The position numbers and the translations under genes are program-made. Under the pieces are notes generated by a model. It searched no databases, was not told the origin of the DNA, and saw only the letters and a program-made list of their open reading frames with translations. A stretch of 64,000 bases of DNA. Source: Bryum argenteum (Eukaryota > Streptophyta > Bryopsida > Bryales > Bryaceae). The DNA lies in NCBI GenBank assembly GCA_037043015.1, contig CM073322.1, positions 13,527,601 to 13,591,600 on the forward strand. Reading direction: 5' to 3'. Below, one piece after another: positions 20,410 to 33,869 of this stretch. The number at the start of each line of letters is the position of its first letter. The stretch's first letter is position 1.

Positions 20410-23400
20410 ATGATGGCGGAACCGCGCGATTATGACGATAAATACTACCCTGATATCCTCCCTTTGGAGCTTGACGAAGACTCAGACGCCGACAGTCCGT
20501 TCTTGAAGGTTATCTCATAACTGTATTTTTGGCCTAACTTAAGGATGTGATTCACAATCTTGAGCTAGATCAAATCACGCGTGTCGTTTCTGTTTAGATG
20601 TTATCGCTGAAAATTAGGAGGACGACCTGTGGTTGTTCTGATGCGATGAATCTTTAACATGTTTACATCCTTGACATTACAACGGTCGATGTTAGATGAA
20701 TGCTGAAAGACGTAATTTTATCCAAACAAGGTCATATGATTCCTGTAGCAACTTGACGCCATCTGCATTTTTCAATGAGAGACTCAACTATGCTGTCTTG
20801 AATGTATATTTGCAGCCCCTTACCATAAGCGAAGTGGAAGACTATCACTCTGTGGACACTACAGAGCAGACGGAGGAGGGGTCACGCCTGGATGACGAGC
20901 AACCACAATCTGTGGAGAATGTCGTAAAGAAAAGTACGCTTCTTGCTTAACCTTGTAATTTGTCTCCTTTCGATCCTTCATCAGTTTTACTTCACGTATC
21001 TTAACATAAGTTAGTGGTGTTGGACATTTATGGACCAGTTGGTCAGTACTTATCAACAACCTCTAGACGTGTATGAAGTGAGCTGAGTCCAAGTAAGAGT
21101 TAGGATTTTTCCGACGAGTCACGGTCAAAGGCGTTGAATTGAATAGTGAGCTTTTGTCGCAGTTCAGCTATGTGAACGAATCGCAGGGCTTCTTGCTGAA
21201 AATCTGAAAGAACTGCTTCATATTGTCTTTGTTAAGTAGAGGGAAACGGAGCGGTTTCAGAGCGGTTTCTTCTAGAAGTAACATGAGTGGTCATTGGCAT
21301 TTGATGTAGTTATAACTAAGGAGTGTGCATCCTGATTCTATTCTAGTAATTCCAAGTTTATCGACCGGCTTTTCAAACTTGCGTGATCTATTGTTCATTT
21401 AGAGGGCTCGGAGAGCCATCCTGGTGGTCCTAGTCCAGAAACGCCCAGGTGGAATCATGAGAGGCCATATCTAACAGGGCGTCACCATTTTCAGGTACAT
21501 ACTTCAACTTGACCTCACATTTTTCAGTATCATTTCATTCATTCACTGTAGTTGGCCAATTAAGTGAGGTCATCGATGCATGTATGTTTGCTGCGCTGTT
21601 GTTGTTACTAGCTGTTCAGCAACTCTCGTAAGTAGCTGCTTATTGGTCAACGACTGATATATCCGGTCGTGTATGCATGTCAGGATAGTGAAATTCGTGC
21701 GTCTTCAAGCTCAGAGATGCAGGTACCTGGGAAGTAAGTGGCTGCTCTTCGCGTAATCAACTCTTCCTTGTTAAGAGAACAAATATCTGACAGAACGTGA
21801 TCAGACCATGTGTTTATACACTTAACAGTTTTTTATTTTGATGTTACCACCTCTTCTTATGCAGAACAATGGGGACTGTTCATCAGCTCGATGCTCATAG
21901 TCCATCTGTTCAGGTACTGTTTTCTGTGCAAAGCTTTCAAACATCAGAATTTACATTGAATTTGTGCACATTCTCGTGAATCAGCACAAGTTCCAATTGG
22001 GGAACATTGTACATTCCTTGACACACTTTCATACTAATAATCAATTCGATTTTTTGCGGCAAGTTCTCGAGGTTCTATATTCTTAGTTTTACGCTTGCTC
22101 ACCTTTTATATGGTTTAGAGCCTGGCTCCATTTTTAGAAGTATCCGTAATTCGGATTTTGTATATTATGATATTAGGAACTTCTCATTGTATGCGAATTG
22201 TTGGCGGCCATGGTGGGGATCGATGGAAAGTACGTGCGAACGCAAAAGGGGCGGAATCATGACTACTCCTGCGTTTTCTACGTAGATCCAAAATTGAACA
22301 GCTCTTTACATGTACGGCGACCAACTTTCTATCCCTTCCCTTACCTTCTACTTTACGGGCTTCCTCCCACTTTTCATGTAGGAATTGATCAAACGTACTC
22401 AATGCTGAATTGCAGGAGCTTGCAAATCGGATACTTCCTATCTGTGAGCACTACATGGTCGTTAGCCAGTTTGTTGAATCCAGATCGCACTTCAAGCATG
22501 GTTTAACAAATCATGCGTTTGCATCTGGTCTAAGAGCTATACTTCAGGTGAGGATGAGCTTGAGCTTCATAGAAGGAGTCTGATGACAGTTATTTCCTTT
22601 TGTCTGCGATGTATGATCAAGACTTCCTCATTTTGAACTTGATGAAGCTCATCGGATGTCTTGACTTTTGTGTCGGCAGGACTATCATGCCATGGTTGCA
22701 CAGCTTGAGCACCAGTTCCGATTGCAACGGTTATCGTTGCCGGGTTTGTGGTTTTTTGTCCAGGTAACATATCTTTCTGCACCTTCTCAGGCAAGTAATA
22801 AAACTAGATATTTTGACGATATCTTTTCATGGCTAAGGATACTTAATCAAATCATGCTACTGACCTGTACATTTACTTCTTTATACATCCAGCCAATGAT
22901 AGGAGCGATGCAATGTCTTTCCACAGTACTGCAAACAGCGTTGATGCAGAATGCTTCTGGTGCTGCTTTATTGAACTTGCTCCATAATCAGGTGATACTA
23001 AAACGTATCCAGTAGCCCTTGAAAATTAGTGCTGCTTTATTTAAGTTAAATTTCAGGACAGTGAGGACAGTCAGGTAAACGAAACGCGAAGCGTGCATGT
23101 TAAAAGCTTCCACAGCAGCAACTTATGCATCGGAGGATGTCAAAAGACTGGTACCTTCCCAGTACTAAGTGTGAAATAGACACTCGATACATGTCTTTGG
23201 CAATCAAGTCCAGATTGTATGCATTCAGAAGAGAAGTGTTCCGTATTATTTTCATGGTCATAGCATCGAGGAAGATATCTAGTATCCTCATCCAAGTTAC
23301 GTACTATTACAGGCAACAGCCATGGCTGGGGACAGTGCTGTCAGAGCCTTGCTTCAAAAGCTTACGCATGCTGCAAGTGCTCCGTATTTTAGAATTCTAG

Positions 23401-26400
23401 AGAGGTAACACTCATCATTCTACCTATGTGCTTATTTTGTTATTTTGTTATTTTGTTATTTGACAATTCCGAGAATGTCTTAGCAGCACAACGCTTGTGC
23501 TTCCCCCCTAGATTTTTTGCTCTCTGCTTATTCACTTGAAAAGAACAGGTTCTCTTTTGATTTGTAGTCAGAGTGGCCATTTTCTCGAAGAGGTCCTCCT
23601 AATTAGTGTTACAGTTCAAATCGAGGTTATTAGGAACCTAGATTCATGCTAATAAACGCATGGTCTATCAATTTACGCCGATTTACTAATTGAGTACTGT
23701 GCTCCTCCGTAATATGACTAGATTGAATTTTGATCTGGTCTGAAATCTTCCTGGTCATGATATGAACAAGGCAGGTGGGTGTATGAAGGGGTTATTGATG
23801 ATCCGTACGGGGAGTTCCTTATTGAGGAGAATACGACATTGGAAAAGGTAGTATTAGTTGAATATGTTGACTTGAAGTTCTCTTGCGTCCTGTTGTTTTA
23901 ATGAGAACAGTCGTTTCCCGAATAACTTGAGCCCGAGTTTCTACCTCAATTTCTAGTACAAAGAAATAACTGAGTAATTGCATACATTGGAAATAATGCA
24001 CCTCCTGAAGTAGCTCAAGAAAATGTATTTCGGTTGATTTGCAAGAGGCTGTTAACTTTTCCAGGAAAGTTTGAGTCAGGACTTTGATGCAACATATTGG
24101 CAGAAGCGATACAGCTTGCGTCAGGATATTCCAGAATTCTTAGCGTCATCCGCAGAAATTATTCTTACTACAGGGAAATACTTAAATGCGATCCGTGAAT
24201 GTGGCCAATGCATACAGGTGTGTCACGTTTCAGTTTGAGGCGAAGATGGAATCCTACATTTGATGCTTACTGTTGAGGCAATATGAAGACTTGTATTCCT
24301 GTGGTCCAATTTCAAATGTTACTTTGTTCATTCGGGCTTTCACATTGGGTCTATCTTATTTATTAAACATAATATTGTATATGTATTTTTGGACTTTTTG
24401 ATTTCGTATCTACAATCATCAATTTGTGTTTCAGGGACCATCACTGGACGAGGTGAGGGTGGCAAATCCTATGTCCAGAAGACCTTACTTGGAACGCATT
24501 AATGTTGCCTACAGTTATGCGAGTGCAGAGCTTCTTGATCTCATTGTAAACAAGGTATATATTGTTCTGAACCAGTTGGAACAACTTCACTCACTACCTA
24601 TCTCTCTGAAGTACGAGATTTTAATGGATTGTACGATTGCATATATTTCATACACTCCTTACCACTTGCGATCTGTGAAGCGGAGAAATATCCTGGACCT
24701 TTTCGTAATACAAAAACTCACAGCTACGTAGGAATGTATAGGACGAGTATTTTCCAGTATAGGCATCGCATGCGTTCCAAGCTCCACTCGACTTTGCCAA
24801 TACAGCTTCTAAAGAATGCCCACGATAACTTTTTGTGCATTGCGACTCACAACATCTTTATCTCTAACTCGCAAATGAAACGTTCTGTTTCTTCTTTTGT
24901 GATTGTAGTTTGACCTAGAGGGAAGATTACGCTCAGTAAAACAATACTTCTTCGTCGAAAAGGTATGTGTTCACGCTTGTATGAAGCACTAGCACGACAT
25001 AGAAACCATTCCAGTATATTTATTAACGCTCTTGGTCGATATGACGTTGATTCTACTCCATCCTGATGTGCAGCCAACAATTTGTGCTTGAATTTCTCTG
25101 TTGCTTACGCACTTTGTACTACTACATTTTGGTAACAGTTGGTTTGCTAAAATCGTGAAATACAGGGAGATTTCTTGGTTATCTTCATGGATACAGCGAA
25201 GGATGAACTTGCGAAACGACCTGCAGCCTTATCACACGAGAGGCTTAAGGTCATCTCACGAAACCTCCACACCTTCTTAGAATATTGTTGTCATATGTTT
25301 CATCAATTTCCTTTCGTTCTTCAGAGTTGCTACAAGAACGACATGGCACTTACATATGTGCCTCTGTAGACGTGTAGAAATTACCTGTTGGCCCATTCTG
25401 TAGCAACACAGATTCTTAACGCACATTCTGCTATACCACTTTCGGATTTCGTGCAGTCACTATTGGAGCTGGCACTTAGGATGTCCGTCTCGGCATCGGA
25501 GCCTTACCATGATGATCTCACGTGCATCGTTGTAAATATTTCTTCCACTATATATGCATCTGTCTCTGTTGATAAAATCCACCTCTCTTTTTTTTGGAGC
25601 TCCTGATCACAAATGACTGAGGAGCTGAATTGTTCTTACTTGATCATTGGATTTAACATGCTACGTCAACATGGTTCTGTATACCATCCTTATACTGATT
25701 CAAATGAGGTGCTATGATAGTGACGTCTTGTTTGCCATACACACAGTAATTTTTGTTTGTCTGGAAATATTGCATAGTTTTTTGTATGTGAATTCAAATT
25801 CTCAATAATTTCTTCCGGAACCACTAAAAATCTCTTCATACTCATCTTCTCAGTGACTTCTTCTTTTACCTTTCCTGCATTCCTTCACTGAAAACGTATT
25901 GATCCGATGCATGCAGGAGAAATCAACACTCCAGATGCAGCTACAGAAAGTTATGCAGAATAGGAAAGGTTCTGCCCCTCAAATAACAGATACAGAGACC
26001 ATAAATTCCATGCCAGGAGGCGCCACAGGGAGCACAACTGGCATAGACACTTTTGTCTTGGATTACAAGGTTAGTACATCTTACTCGGAGATCAGTTTTT
26101 GCATTTGTTTAGCACCATAGGTAGAACATTTCGAAAACCTAACATCGTGAGTCGGGTGTTGCAATCCGGATCAAGGTTAGGTGGCCGGTGTCATTGGTAC
26201 TATCAAGGAAATCTTTGACCAAGTATCAGCTAATATTTCGACATCTTTTTCATTGCAAGCACGTAAGGCGTCAGCTGTGCGCCGCCTGGCAGATCCATCA
26301 GGTTTGCCATGATAATTTCCGCGCTATGCGTCGGTTACCATACATTGATATGATGTTGTTCTAATTGTATTCTAGTCTACTTTGTGCATATTTACAAGTC

Positions 26401-27913
26401 ATATAGAGTCAGATTATTGATCCAGCATAAGCCTAATGAATTCCAAGATTGTTACATGCAGCTGGCTACTCGTCCGTTTGATATCACGGGGACAGCAATT
26501 TCCAGGTCGTATGCAATTTGCCAACGTATGCTTCACTTTGTACAGAGCTTCGAACATTACATGACTTTTGAGGTAATAGAATGAGGCACGAGAACCATAT
26601 ATCTACTACTATCACAGCCCGGAAATCTGTGGCAGAGAGTCGGCTACATTAGTAACTCAATCTTTTGCGTGGAAATCTTTGCAACAATATTGAAGTGAAG
26701 GAGCTCGACGTAATACACTGCAAACTTTGTCAAAGAGATATGGAATAATTGTATAGTTCGAGCATGCTACAAGCATCGCAACTGCAGCTGCATTCGATAA
26801 CGTGACTTTTTTTTGAATTCAGGTGCTGGAACCCAATTGGCACAGTTTTCACAGCAGTTTATGCTGCTCAAGTAGTGTCGACGAGGTACAGAGATTTGAG
26901 CATCTGATTGTCAGATAGCAAAACTGCTAATTTGTCAGTGATTCGACCTCCAACCTTCATTTGAAAGGCTTGTCTTAAGATGATGATGCAGTTCTGTAAG
27001 TTTTGTTTGGGGCTGAGGGTAGGTTATGCAACAGCATGAAGCCTTCCTGGATAAGTGCCTGAAGCAATGCATGTTTTTCTGGCCCAATATTTTCAAGGTA
27101 AACTCTTGAATAACTTCAATTCTAAGAGGTAGCAACTAGTCATGAATCATCCCAATAGCAATCAAAAGTATCAAACTAGAAACTGAAGTTTACAGCAGAC
27201 ACTGGAAGCCAACAGTTTGAAATATACGGGACTATACAGAGGCTTAAGTTGACAAGGAACGAGTCGCAAATCCGCTAACGATTGCGATAACTGGAACACA
27301 TCACATTCGGCTGCAAGCATAATAACCCTTATTATCAAAGTCCATTTTGTGGATTGCAGAAAGTGGATAACTTGAAAAGTATTTGCCTGCAATATGCGAC
27401 AGCTACTCAGTGGTTGATACCGACATTGTTCACGAAGGACGACGGGTACAATGTGGAATCACCCCGTTTAGTAGTATCGATGCAATCTGCGTTTGGTGGG
27501 GACGTTGCTTCCCCCAGGAAGCGATCCAGTGGCAGATTTCGCAAACGAGATAAGCTTGATCCTCAACGAGCTAGACGAGCAGCAGATGACAGAAATTTCA
27601 AGAGTACTGTTGGGTACGTTGACGATGTTTACTTTGTTGCAATTTTTTGTTGATTTTTTCCGATTTACTACTACCTGCATCTAGTCCTTGCAATCTCTGA
27701 ATATATAAACGGCCGACATACTTTTTGTACCTTCGATTGTGCAGACGGATAGATGCGGACTTCAACAATGAACTGGGATCACTTGTTGACCTACTTATCA
27801 TTGGATCGCAACAAGAGCCATATTTGGTTCACCTTGTTCAACCTCTGGAGGCAGTTAAGCGAGCCGCCTCGCTCCCAACGTCGTCGCTATTGTTACCCCT
27901 ATTTCATCTTTAA
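20410..27913 (+). CDS. GCP2: Gamma-tubulin complex component 2 (Spc97-type)
   Basis: Twenty-four exons join in frame to 825 residues: 20410-20508, 20816-20933, 21403-21494, 21684-21733, 21865-21913, 22177-22311, 22415-22546, 22680-22763, 22893-22991, 23057-23074, 23313-23404, 23775-23847, 24065-24217, 24435-24554, 24909-24962, 25166-25249, 25457-25531, 25917-26069, 26176-26301, 26462-26572, 26823-26885, 27023-27097, 27360-27613, 27745-27913. GCP2 blocks appear in order: TPRWNHERPYLTGR, ELLIVCELLAAMVGIDG, QFVESRSHFKHGLTNHAFA, QLEHQFRLQRLSLPGLWF, WVYEGVIDDPYGEFLI, YWQKRYSLRQDIPEFL, GDFLVIFMDTAKDEL, VRWPVSLVLSRKSLTKYQLI and NLKSICLQYATATQWLI. GCP2 pairs with GCP3 in the gamma-tubulin small complex that nucleates microtubules. 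The protein is longer than Arabidopsis GCP2, mainly through a basic/acidic insert near the C-terminus. The first exons are uncertain. Confidence 0.92.
23432..23461. repeat. 8-bp microsatellite (TTATTTTG)n
   Basis: About 3.7 perfect copies within a GCP2 intron. Confidence 0.85.
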
Positions 27914-29981
27914 CATCACAGCAAATTTTGTTCGTTTTCTTCCAATAATTATCCTCATTTTGGTAAGTGCCTGATTCTCCACGGCTCGCTGAACCAGTTA
28001 ACCCCTAAAGGACCAAAGGCTCCCCAAGAGCCATTTTGTTGTTCAACTCTGAGGCATTGGGCCTGTAGAAGTTACGCATTGATTCGAAATGTTGCTGCAT
28101 GTTTCTTGTACCATGATTGTTACTCAAGCTCTTCCATGTTAAATAGAAAACTGATCACCTCGTGGGAACAGATTCTTCAAAATCTGTACGTAGCCCAGAT
28201 TTATGGCAGGGCTTGCTTAATAGCTCCACAGATGTAAGGGTTGTCCATGAGTAGTATTACTGTCATGCAGACATTACTGGAAGCCGTCTGATGTTTCGAT
28301 GAGATCCATGTTCCTTCTTCTCCTAACACTTTTGAGGGATTCTGGGGGCTCAGATGACAAATGGACTACGATCAAAGAGGATTGTGGATCAAGGTTCTGC
28401 GGATTCCCACCCAGATACAGGCTCGGACTCAGAATTTGACTCAGGCTCAGAGGCGACTTCAGGATCCCGATATTCTCTCATGAACTTCCCCTATGAAGAA
28501 CCTCCAGAGCAGCGAAGGAGGCCAACCTACAGGATTTAGAACGAGGCTTTTATTTGTAGAAGCTCAAAAGATAATGGGGTGAAGGTTGATCTCTGGTCAT
28601 CAACAATTTCTCCTTCAAAATAGTTCTAAGGTATTAAAACAGAGGAATTTTATAATCGTCGATTATATTGATGTGCAAATTGACTACTATATTGTACAGA
28701 GATCAAATGTATCCCGACAGAAGGTCAGGCTTTACAAGCATAGTTAGTCCGTACAATGGTTTCTCATTTATATGGTATCATCCACAAAACGAGTTGGATT
28801 TTTGTGTAGAACGCATAGGCTAACCAAGTCATTTCACCGGTTGTAAACAGAACTTTTTTTCAGCAAGTCGAAACATCGATATACAAAAGATCAGGGCATT
28901 ACATGCTGAGATGCTGCCTTTGCAGCGATAAGTGAGAACAACAGGTGGCAGTATGGAGGTCCAAGATGGTTTAAGATATTCATTCACGGGCCAAGCATGT
29001 CAAATTTAACTACGACGAACGGGTATTATGATTCTGATACCGTCAGCATAATAGACTGTTACAGCCAGCACGAAGCTGGACGCATCGGCCAATATGATTG
29101 TCACTAACGATATTGTCTCCAAAGCGAGGTTGGCCTCGGTAGGCCATATCCCCATCGTTTTAAAGTAGGATCTTGTAGGCAATGGACACCATCGTTCTGT
29201 AAATTTTCGTGAGAGAAATAGAGCAGGACAGGCGAAATTAACTTTTGACGCTCAGAACCACATCGTCGTTCTTGTGGTACCTGTGCAACAAGCCAGCCAA
29301 CTGGCGACACATAAGGCTTCTGCCCGGGCGGAAACCTTTCGGAGCTGCCCAGCGATCAGCTTCATTCTCTACGTGGCAATTGGTCACTGCAAAATGGACG
29401 CTCCTTCCATGCATGGTGGGCCATGAGCCCTCAGCTGCCAACACATCATCTGGGGGAAGGGGCAGAAGTTCTTACGGGCAGCGAAAAGACCAGAGCACTG
29501 TAGAGTTGATCTCGAAAAGACATCCTAGACGAAGATGTGAGGACGTGAGGACCAGGAGGGTAACCCAGAAAGGGCACCAATCGCAGCACCCAGGGCATCG
29601 CCATATCCCCGCATAGCCCTTCCTGACCCTTTGTATCCATCAAATCCACTTGGTTGTCTCTCCTTCTACCAGGACCCGATCCGCATTCCTAACGCGCAGC
29701 ACTCCTCGCAGACCTCCTCCGTCACCATCATCAGGTAAGGCTCGCATTGTTACATCCCGCAGCTGGTCAATGAAAATGAACCGTTTAGTAGCGAGCATTG
29801 CTTTCAATTTCGGGTGCCCAACGTCTCGGTGCCTCATAGAGAGCTTTGTTTGTGAATGTGGGTGATTGTCTGTAAATTCGAAGCAATTGAGGTCTGGGAT
29901 TTTGGGGAGTTTGAAGATCGGGTCATCGGGAATTGACATTGTTGCGCGTTTCAGTGCGCATTTGAAGACTTCAACTTGAGG
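27914..29981. other. Intergenic region between GCP2 and PGK copy 1
   Basis: No gene confidently seen. A MITE-like terminus (GTTAACCCCTAAAGGACC) lies at about 27998. An exon-like acidic stretch at 28351-28539 (+) encodes a Ser/Asp/Gly-rich 61-residue end with a preceding CTCAG acceptor. It may be an alternative last exon of GCP2, or nothing. From 29.2 kb the DNA becomes GC-richer, and an ACGTGGC G-box core lies at 29371, upstream of the plastid PGK gene. Confidence 0.35.
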
Positions 29982-32734
29982 ATGGAGACTCTCGCAATGA
30001 GCGCTGCCGTCGCGGCCAGTGGGCTGTCCGCCAGGGCTGCCACGCACAGCGCGCAACCCTCCCGCGCGGTCGCACCCTCGGCGTTCGTGGGCAAGAGTTT
30101 GCGAGTGTGCAGATCGAATGCGGCTGTGCGAAGAGGCGTGGTGCGAATCGTGGCTGAGGCGTCGAAGACGGAGCAGCTGAGCAAGACGGCGCAGCTGCCA
30201 GAGGATGATGGCAAGAGTGACATTCAGAGGCCGGCGACCAAGGGGTCGGACGCGAAGATGTCCATCAAGGACTTGGACAAGTCGGACTTCAAGGGCAAGA
30301 CGGTGTTTGTGAGAGCAGACCTGAACGTACCTCTTAACGAGGAGCTGAGCATTACGGACGACACTCGCATCCGCGCGTCGATTCCGACCATCGAGTACCT
30401 GACGAATGCGGGCGCGAAGGTGGTGCTTGCGAGCCACTTGGGGCGTCCGAAGAGCGGCCCCGAGGAGAAATTCAGCCTGAAGCCCGTCGCAGGTACCGTG
30501 CGCACCGTCCATTGATTGCACGAATGATTGGATGGCATCAGTGCATTGGGAGGCAGGGGTGTCAAATTAGCAGGTGTCGTGAGTGCAGCGGGAGCCCGCA
30601 TTCTAATGCTTGCGGTTGGCGTCGGATAATGTAATGGAGATAGCGGATTGGTTGTGATGGAACAGAGATGGCGTACGTGAGGCGCCAGTGTGTTTAAGTT
30701 AGAATGCGGTTTCCGGGTGATAAAACGAAGAATTTGAGGAGTAGTGTGGTAGAGTAAAGCTGGGTTTGTAGATGGAGGGCACGAGGAACTTCGACGTGAG
30801 GGGAAGTCGTGATGGTAAATGCTTGGGTGAGGAGGAATGAGGAGCGATTCTAATTGATGAAGGCGTGGGCGGGATTGGAAATGTGCAGGAAGGCTGACGG
30901 AGTTGCTGGGAAAGACTGTGGAGCTTGCACCCGACTGCATCGGCGAGGAGGTGAAGTCAAAGATCGCCGCATTGAAGGTAAGGTGTACGACGGTTTCGGT
31001 TTTCGTTTGTCCTTCATTAAGTACTATATAGTGTGACTGTGATGGCGATGAATTTGAGAGCATTTGCGGAATGAACGACGATGATGAGTGGTCCCGCACG
31101 GGTTGCTAACAGTACTGAAGGAATGGTTGGAGGGTAAACTAAGGAAGTTGAGGTGTTGCAGGAAGGAGACGTGCTGCTGTTGGAGAATGTGCGGTTCTAC
31201 AAGGAGGAGGAGAAGAACGACATTGAGTTCTCGAAGAAGCTGTCGGAGAACATTGACTACTTTGTGCTCGACGCCTTCGGCACTGCTCACCGTGCTCACG
31301 CATCGACGGCGGGAATCGCCGATTACGTGTCGTCGCGATTGGCGGGTCTGTTGCTAGAGAAAGAGCTGGAATATCTGTCAGGCGTGGTGCAGAAGCCAAC
31401 GAAGCCTTTTGTGGCCATTGTGAGCAAGCAAACCTTGGCACTGCCCTTGATATGCTGATGCCGTTATGTTAATTATATGTGGACCGAGCAGGGGTGGCAT
31501 GGCTGTGGCGGATGCTGCATGTAACCTTTGCGGATTGAGTTGGCCTGTACATGTTGCAATGGGGTGGAAGTCGCAATTTCAGAGAGGCTTGTGTTAACCG
31601 GAATGAAGAAGTAGCAGTAACAGGTGGATTGTTGAGATGTGGAAGATGCATGAGCCTCTAACGCAGGGTGCGTGACGACAGGTCGGAGGCAGCAAGGTGT
31701 CGTCGAAGATCAAGGTGATAGAGTCGTTGATGAACGTGTGCGACAAGGTTATCTTGGGCGGAGGCATGATCTTCACCTTCTTCAAGGCGGACGGAAAGAG
31801 CGTGGGGTCCTCGTTAGTGGAGGAGGACAAGATTGAGCTGGCCAAGGAATTGGTGGCGATGGCAAAGGAGAAGGGCGTGGAGCTGATCTTGCCTGTAGAT
31901 GTGATAGCGGCTAACAAGTTCGCGAAAGACGCGGAAGTGCAGACGTGCAGCTCGTCGGACATCCCCGATGGTGAGTAGCTGCGTGATTGGGCGGTAGAAA
32001 TTGGAGAGAGCATGTGTCTTGCTGGTGGAACTTGATAAGACGATTTGTGGAATGGTTGTCAGTGATGTGTAATGCCTGGCCAGGTTGTTTGGTCGCTTGC
32101 TGTGGGTTGGTTGGAAATGTGCCGAGGCAATGTGGGTCGTATCGCTTGAGATGATATACTGCGAGAATTGATGAAGCTTTTGTGTTGGCGCTTAAGTAAT
32201 AGCGGGTGATGTGGACTGTGAATGCAGGATGGATGGGACTGGACATTGGCCCAGATGCTATCAAGCAATTCCAGGAAGCGTTGAAGGACGCCAAGGTAAC
32301 ATTGGTCATGAGTTTTCATGCAAAGCGCAGTCGTGTACTCTGATGTTGTAATGAGGTCGTAGCGAGGCTATTAGCCGGTATTAGGACTCGCTGAATCAAG
32401 TCTTGTTTGTGGATCACCGATAGTCGTGGGCTTGTATGCTGATGGGGATGTGGGGTATGTGCAGACGGTGCTGTGGAACGGGCCTATGGGAGTGTTCGAG
32501 TTCGATCAATTCGCCAAGGGCACTTACAGTGTGGCCGAGACGATGGCGAGGCTGACAAAGGAGGGCGCCATCACGGTGGTGGGCGGAGGAGACTCCGTGG
32601 CAGCCGTTGAGAAGGCAGGACTGGCGGATCAGATGAGCCATGTGTCCACGGGCGGTGGTGCGAGTTTGGAGTTGTTGGAAGGAAAGGTGCTGCCGGGTGT
32701 GGCGGCTCTGGACGATGTCCGCATCCATGCTTAG
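29982..32734 (+). CDS. PGK: Plastid phosphoglycerate kinase, copy 1
   Basis: Six exons (29982-30492, 30889-30977, 31162-31419, 31682-31970, 32228-32295, 32465-32734; lengths 511, 89, 258, 289, 68, 270) give 494 residues. The first about 75 residues are Ala/Ser/Arg-rich with almost no acidic residues ([19 protein letters not shown]...), a typical plastid transit peptide. The mature enzyme shows [54 protein letters not shown], the GWMGLDIGP block, [23 protein letters not shown] and [13 protein letters not shown]. It interconverts 1,3-bisphosphoglycerate + ADP and 3-phosphoglycerate + ATP in the Calvin cycle or plastid glycolysis. All known substrate and nucleotide motifs are kept. A near-identical gene with the same exon lengths lies 3.3 kb away in inverted orientation. 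Confidence 0.97.
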
Positions 32735-33869
32735 GCTGGTGGCATGATAAGGGAGGAGTAGAGTGTGGGCAACTCTGTAAACATCAAGCGATCAACTTTG
32801 TAAACATTTTTGTTGTAATCTCTTTTGGCCTATTTGGTGTAATTTTTTATCAGCAAACTCTCGACAGTCTCGATTGCAACTCTCACCTGGAATGACGCTG
32901 TTTGAACTATCGCGCTTACATCTCGATGTGATATTGATACTCCTGAAATAGAATCACGAACTCATGATCTTGACCGGTACAGATAATGCCACTCGCTAAG
33001 CGTGATCCTTAATCTGGATTACGTTCTACTCGATTATTGTCGAACGTCAACTCAAATATTTAATTGAATATCATCTACACCAAATTCGTTGTAATTTCGT
33101 CTCCATTTGATTTTATGCTTATCGAAAGGGCGGACATGTAGCTATCAGCGTTATTTCAGCAGAGAACGCGTTATTTCAGCAGAGAACGTAGTGTCATGGA
33201 CTGGACGATTGTGGCGGCACTAGCTTTGGTTGGGTTTTTGACAAGATCGGCAGCTTGTTACACCCTGTCCAAGTGAATGCCAGTGAAATTATGAGACCAC
33301 CTCCTGCACCGTAATAGGCACTTTGGATGATATTGTACAGAGAGGCGGTCTCAATCTTGAACATTGAAGTTGATAGATTGTTGAACTCACGCATGAGCTG
33401 ATGGGAACATTTGTTATGGAAATTGTCAATGAAGGTAGGAACAACAAAACGTACTTGTACAGACCGACCTAGTCCACTTCACGGCCTGAAAAGTGAAATT
33501 TTAATGTATAGTGGATAACGCTTACAAGCACACGGCACTTCAGTGATTGTATGAACAAGCGCCGGAGGACTGCATCTTCATCGACCTGTTGGATGACAGA
33601 GGAACGCTGACCACGGATTCTCCTTGTCCATGGTCCACACACGTCCACGAGTGGGCTTATGTTCATCGACATCGACCGGCAATCTCGACCTGCATCCTGC
33701 CCTTCAATTCAGACTCATCACTGCCATTGTATGACCCCAAATTGCAGCACACAGAATTCCCTGAAAGCCACCATTTTCCAAGCTCTTACACCCTCCCATC
33801 AACTCACAAATCTGAATATAGGGTAAAGAATTTGCAGCTGGTGGTTCCTACATTGTCGAATTGAAAGCC
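32735..33869. other. Spacer between PGK copy 1 and the M41-like gene
   Basis: No gene seen. Holds the PGK 3' untranslated region (AT-rich, TTTTGTTGTAATC near 32810) and a perfect 20-bp tandem duplication at 33148-33187 (GCGTTATTTCAGCAGAGAAC). The last 150 bp are presumably the promoter and leader of the next gene. Confidence 0.4.
33148..33187. repeat. 20-bp perfect tandem duplication
   Basis: Two identical adjacent copies at 33148-33167 and 33168-33187. Confidence 0.9.

Noticed and set aside
28351-28539. Acidic Ser/Asp-rich last exon of GCP2
   Set aside because: The model already ends with a stop at 27913 after the conserved GCP2 tail. This stretch has only weak splice support, so it was not added.
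29104-29650. Overlapping open frames upstream of PGK copy 1
   Set aside because: GC-rich chance frames on both strands with no recognisable motif. They lie in the presumed promoter region.
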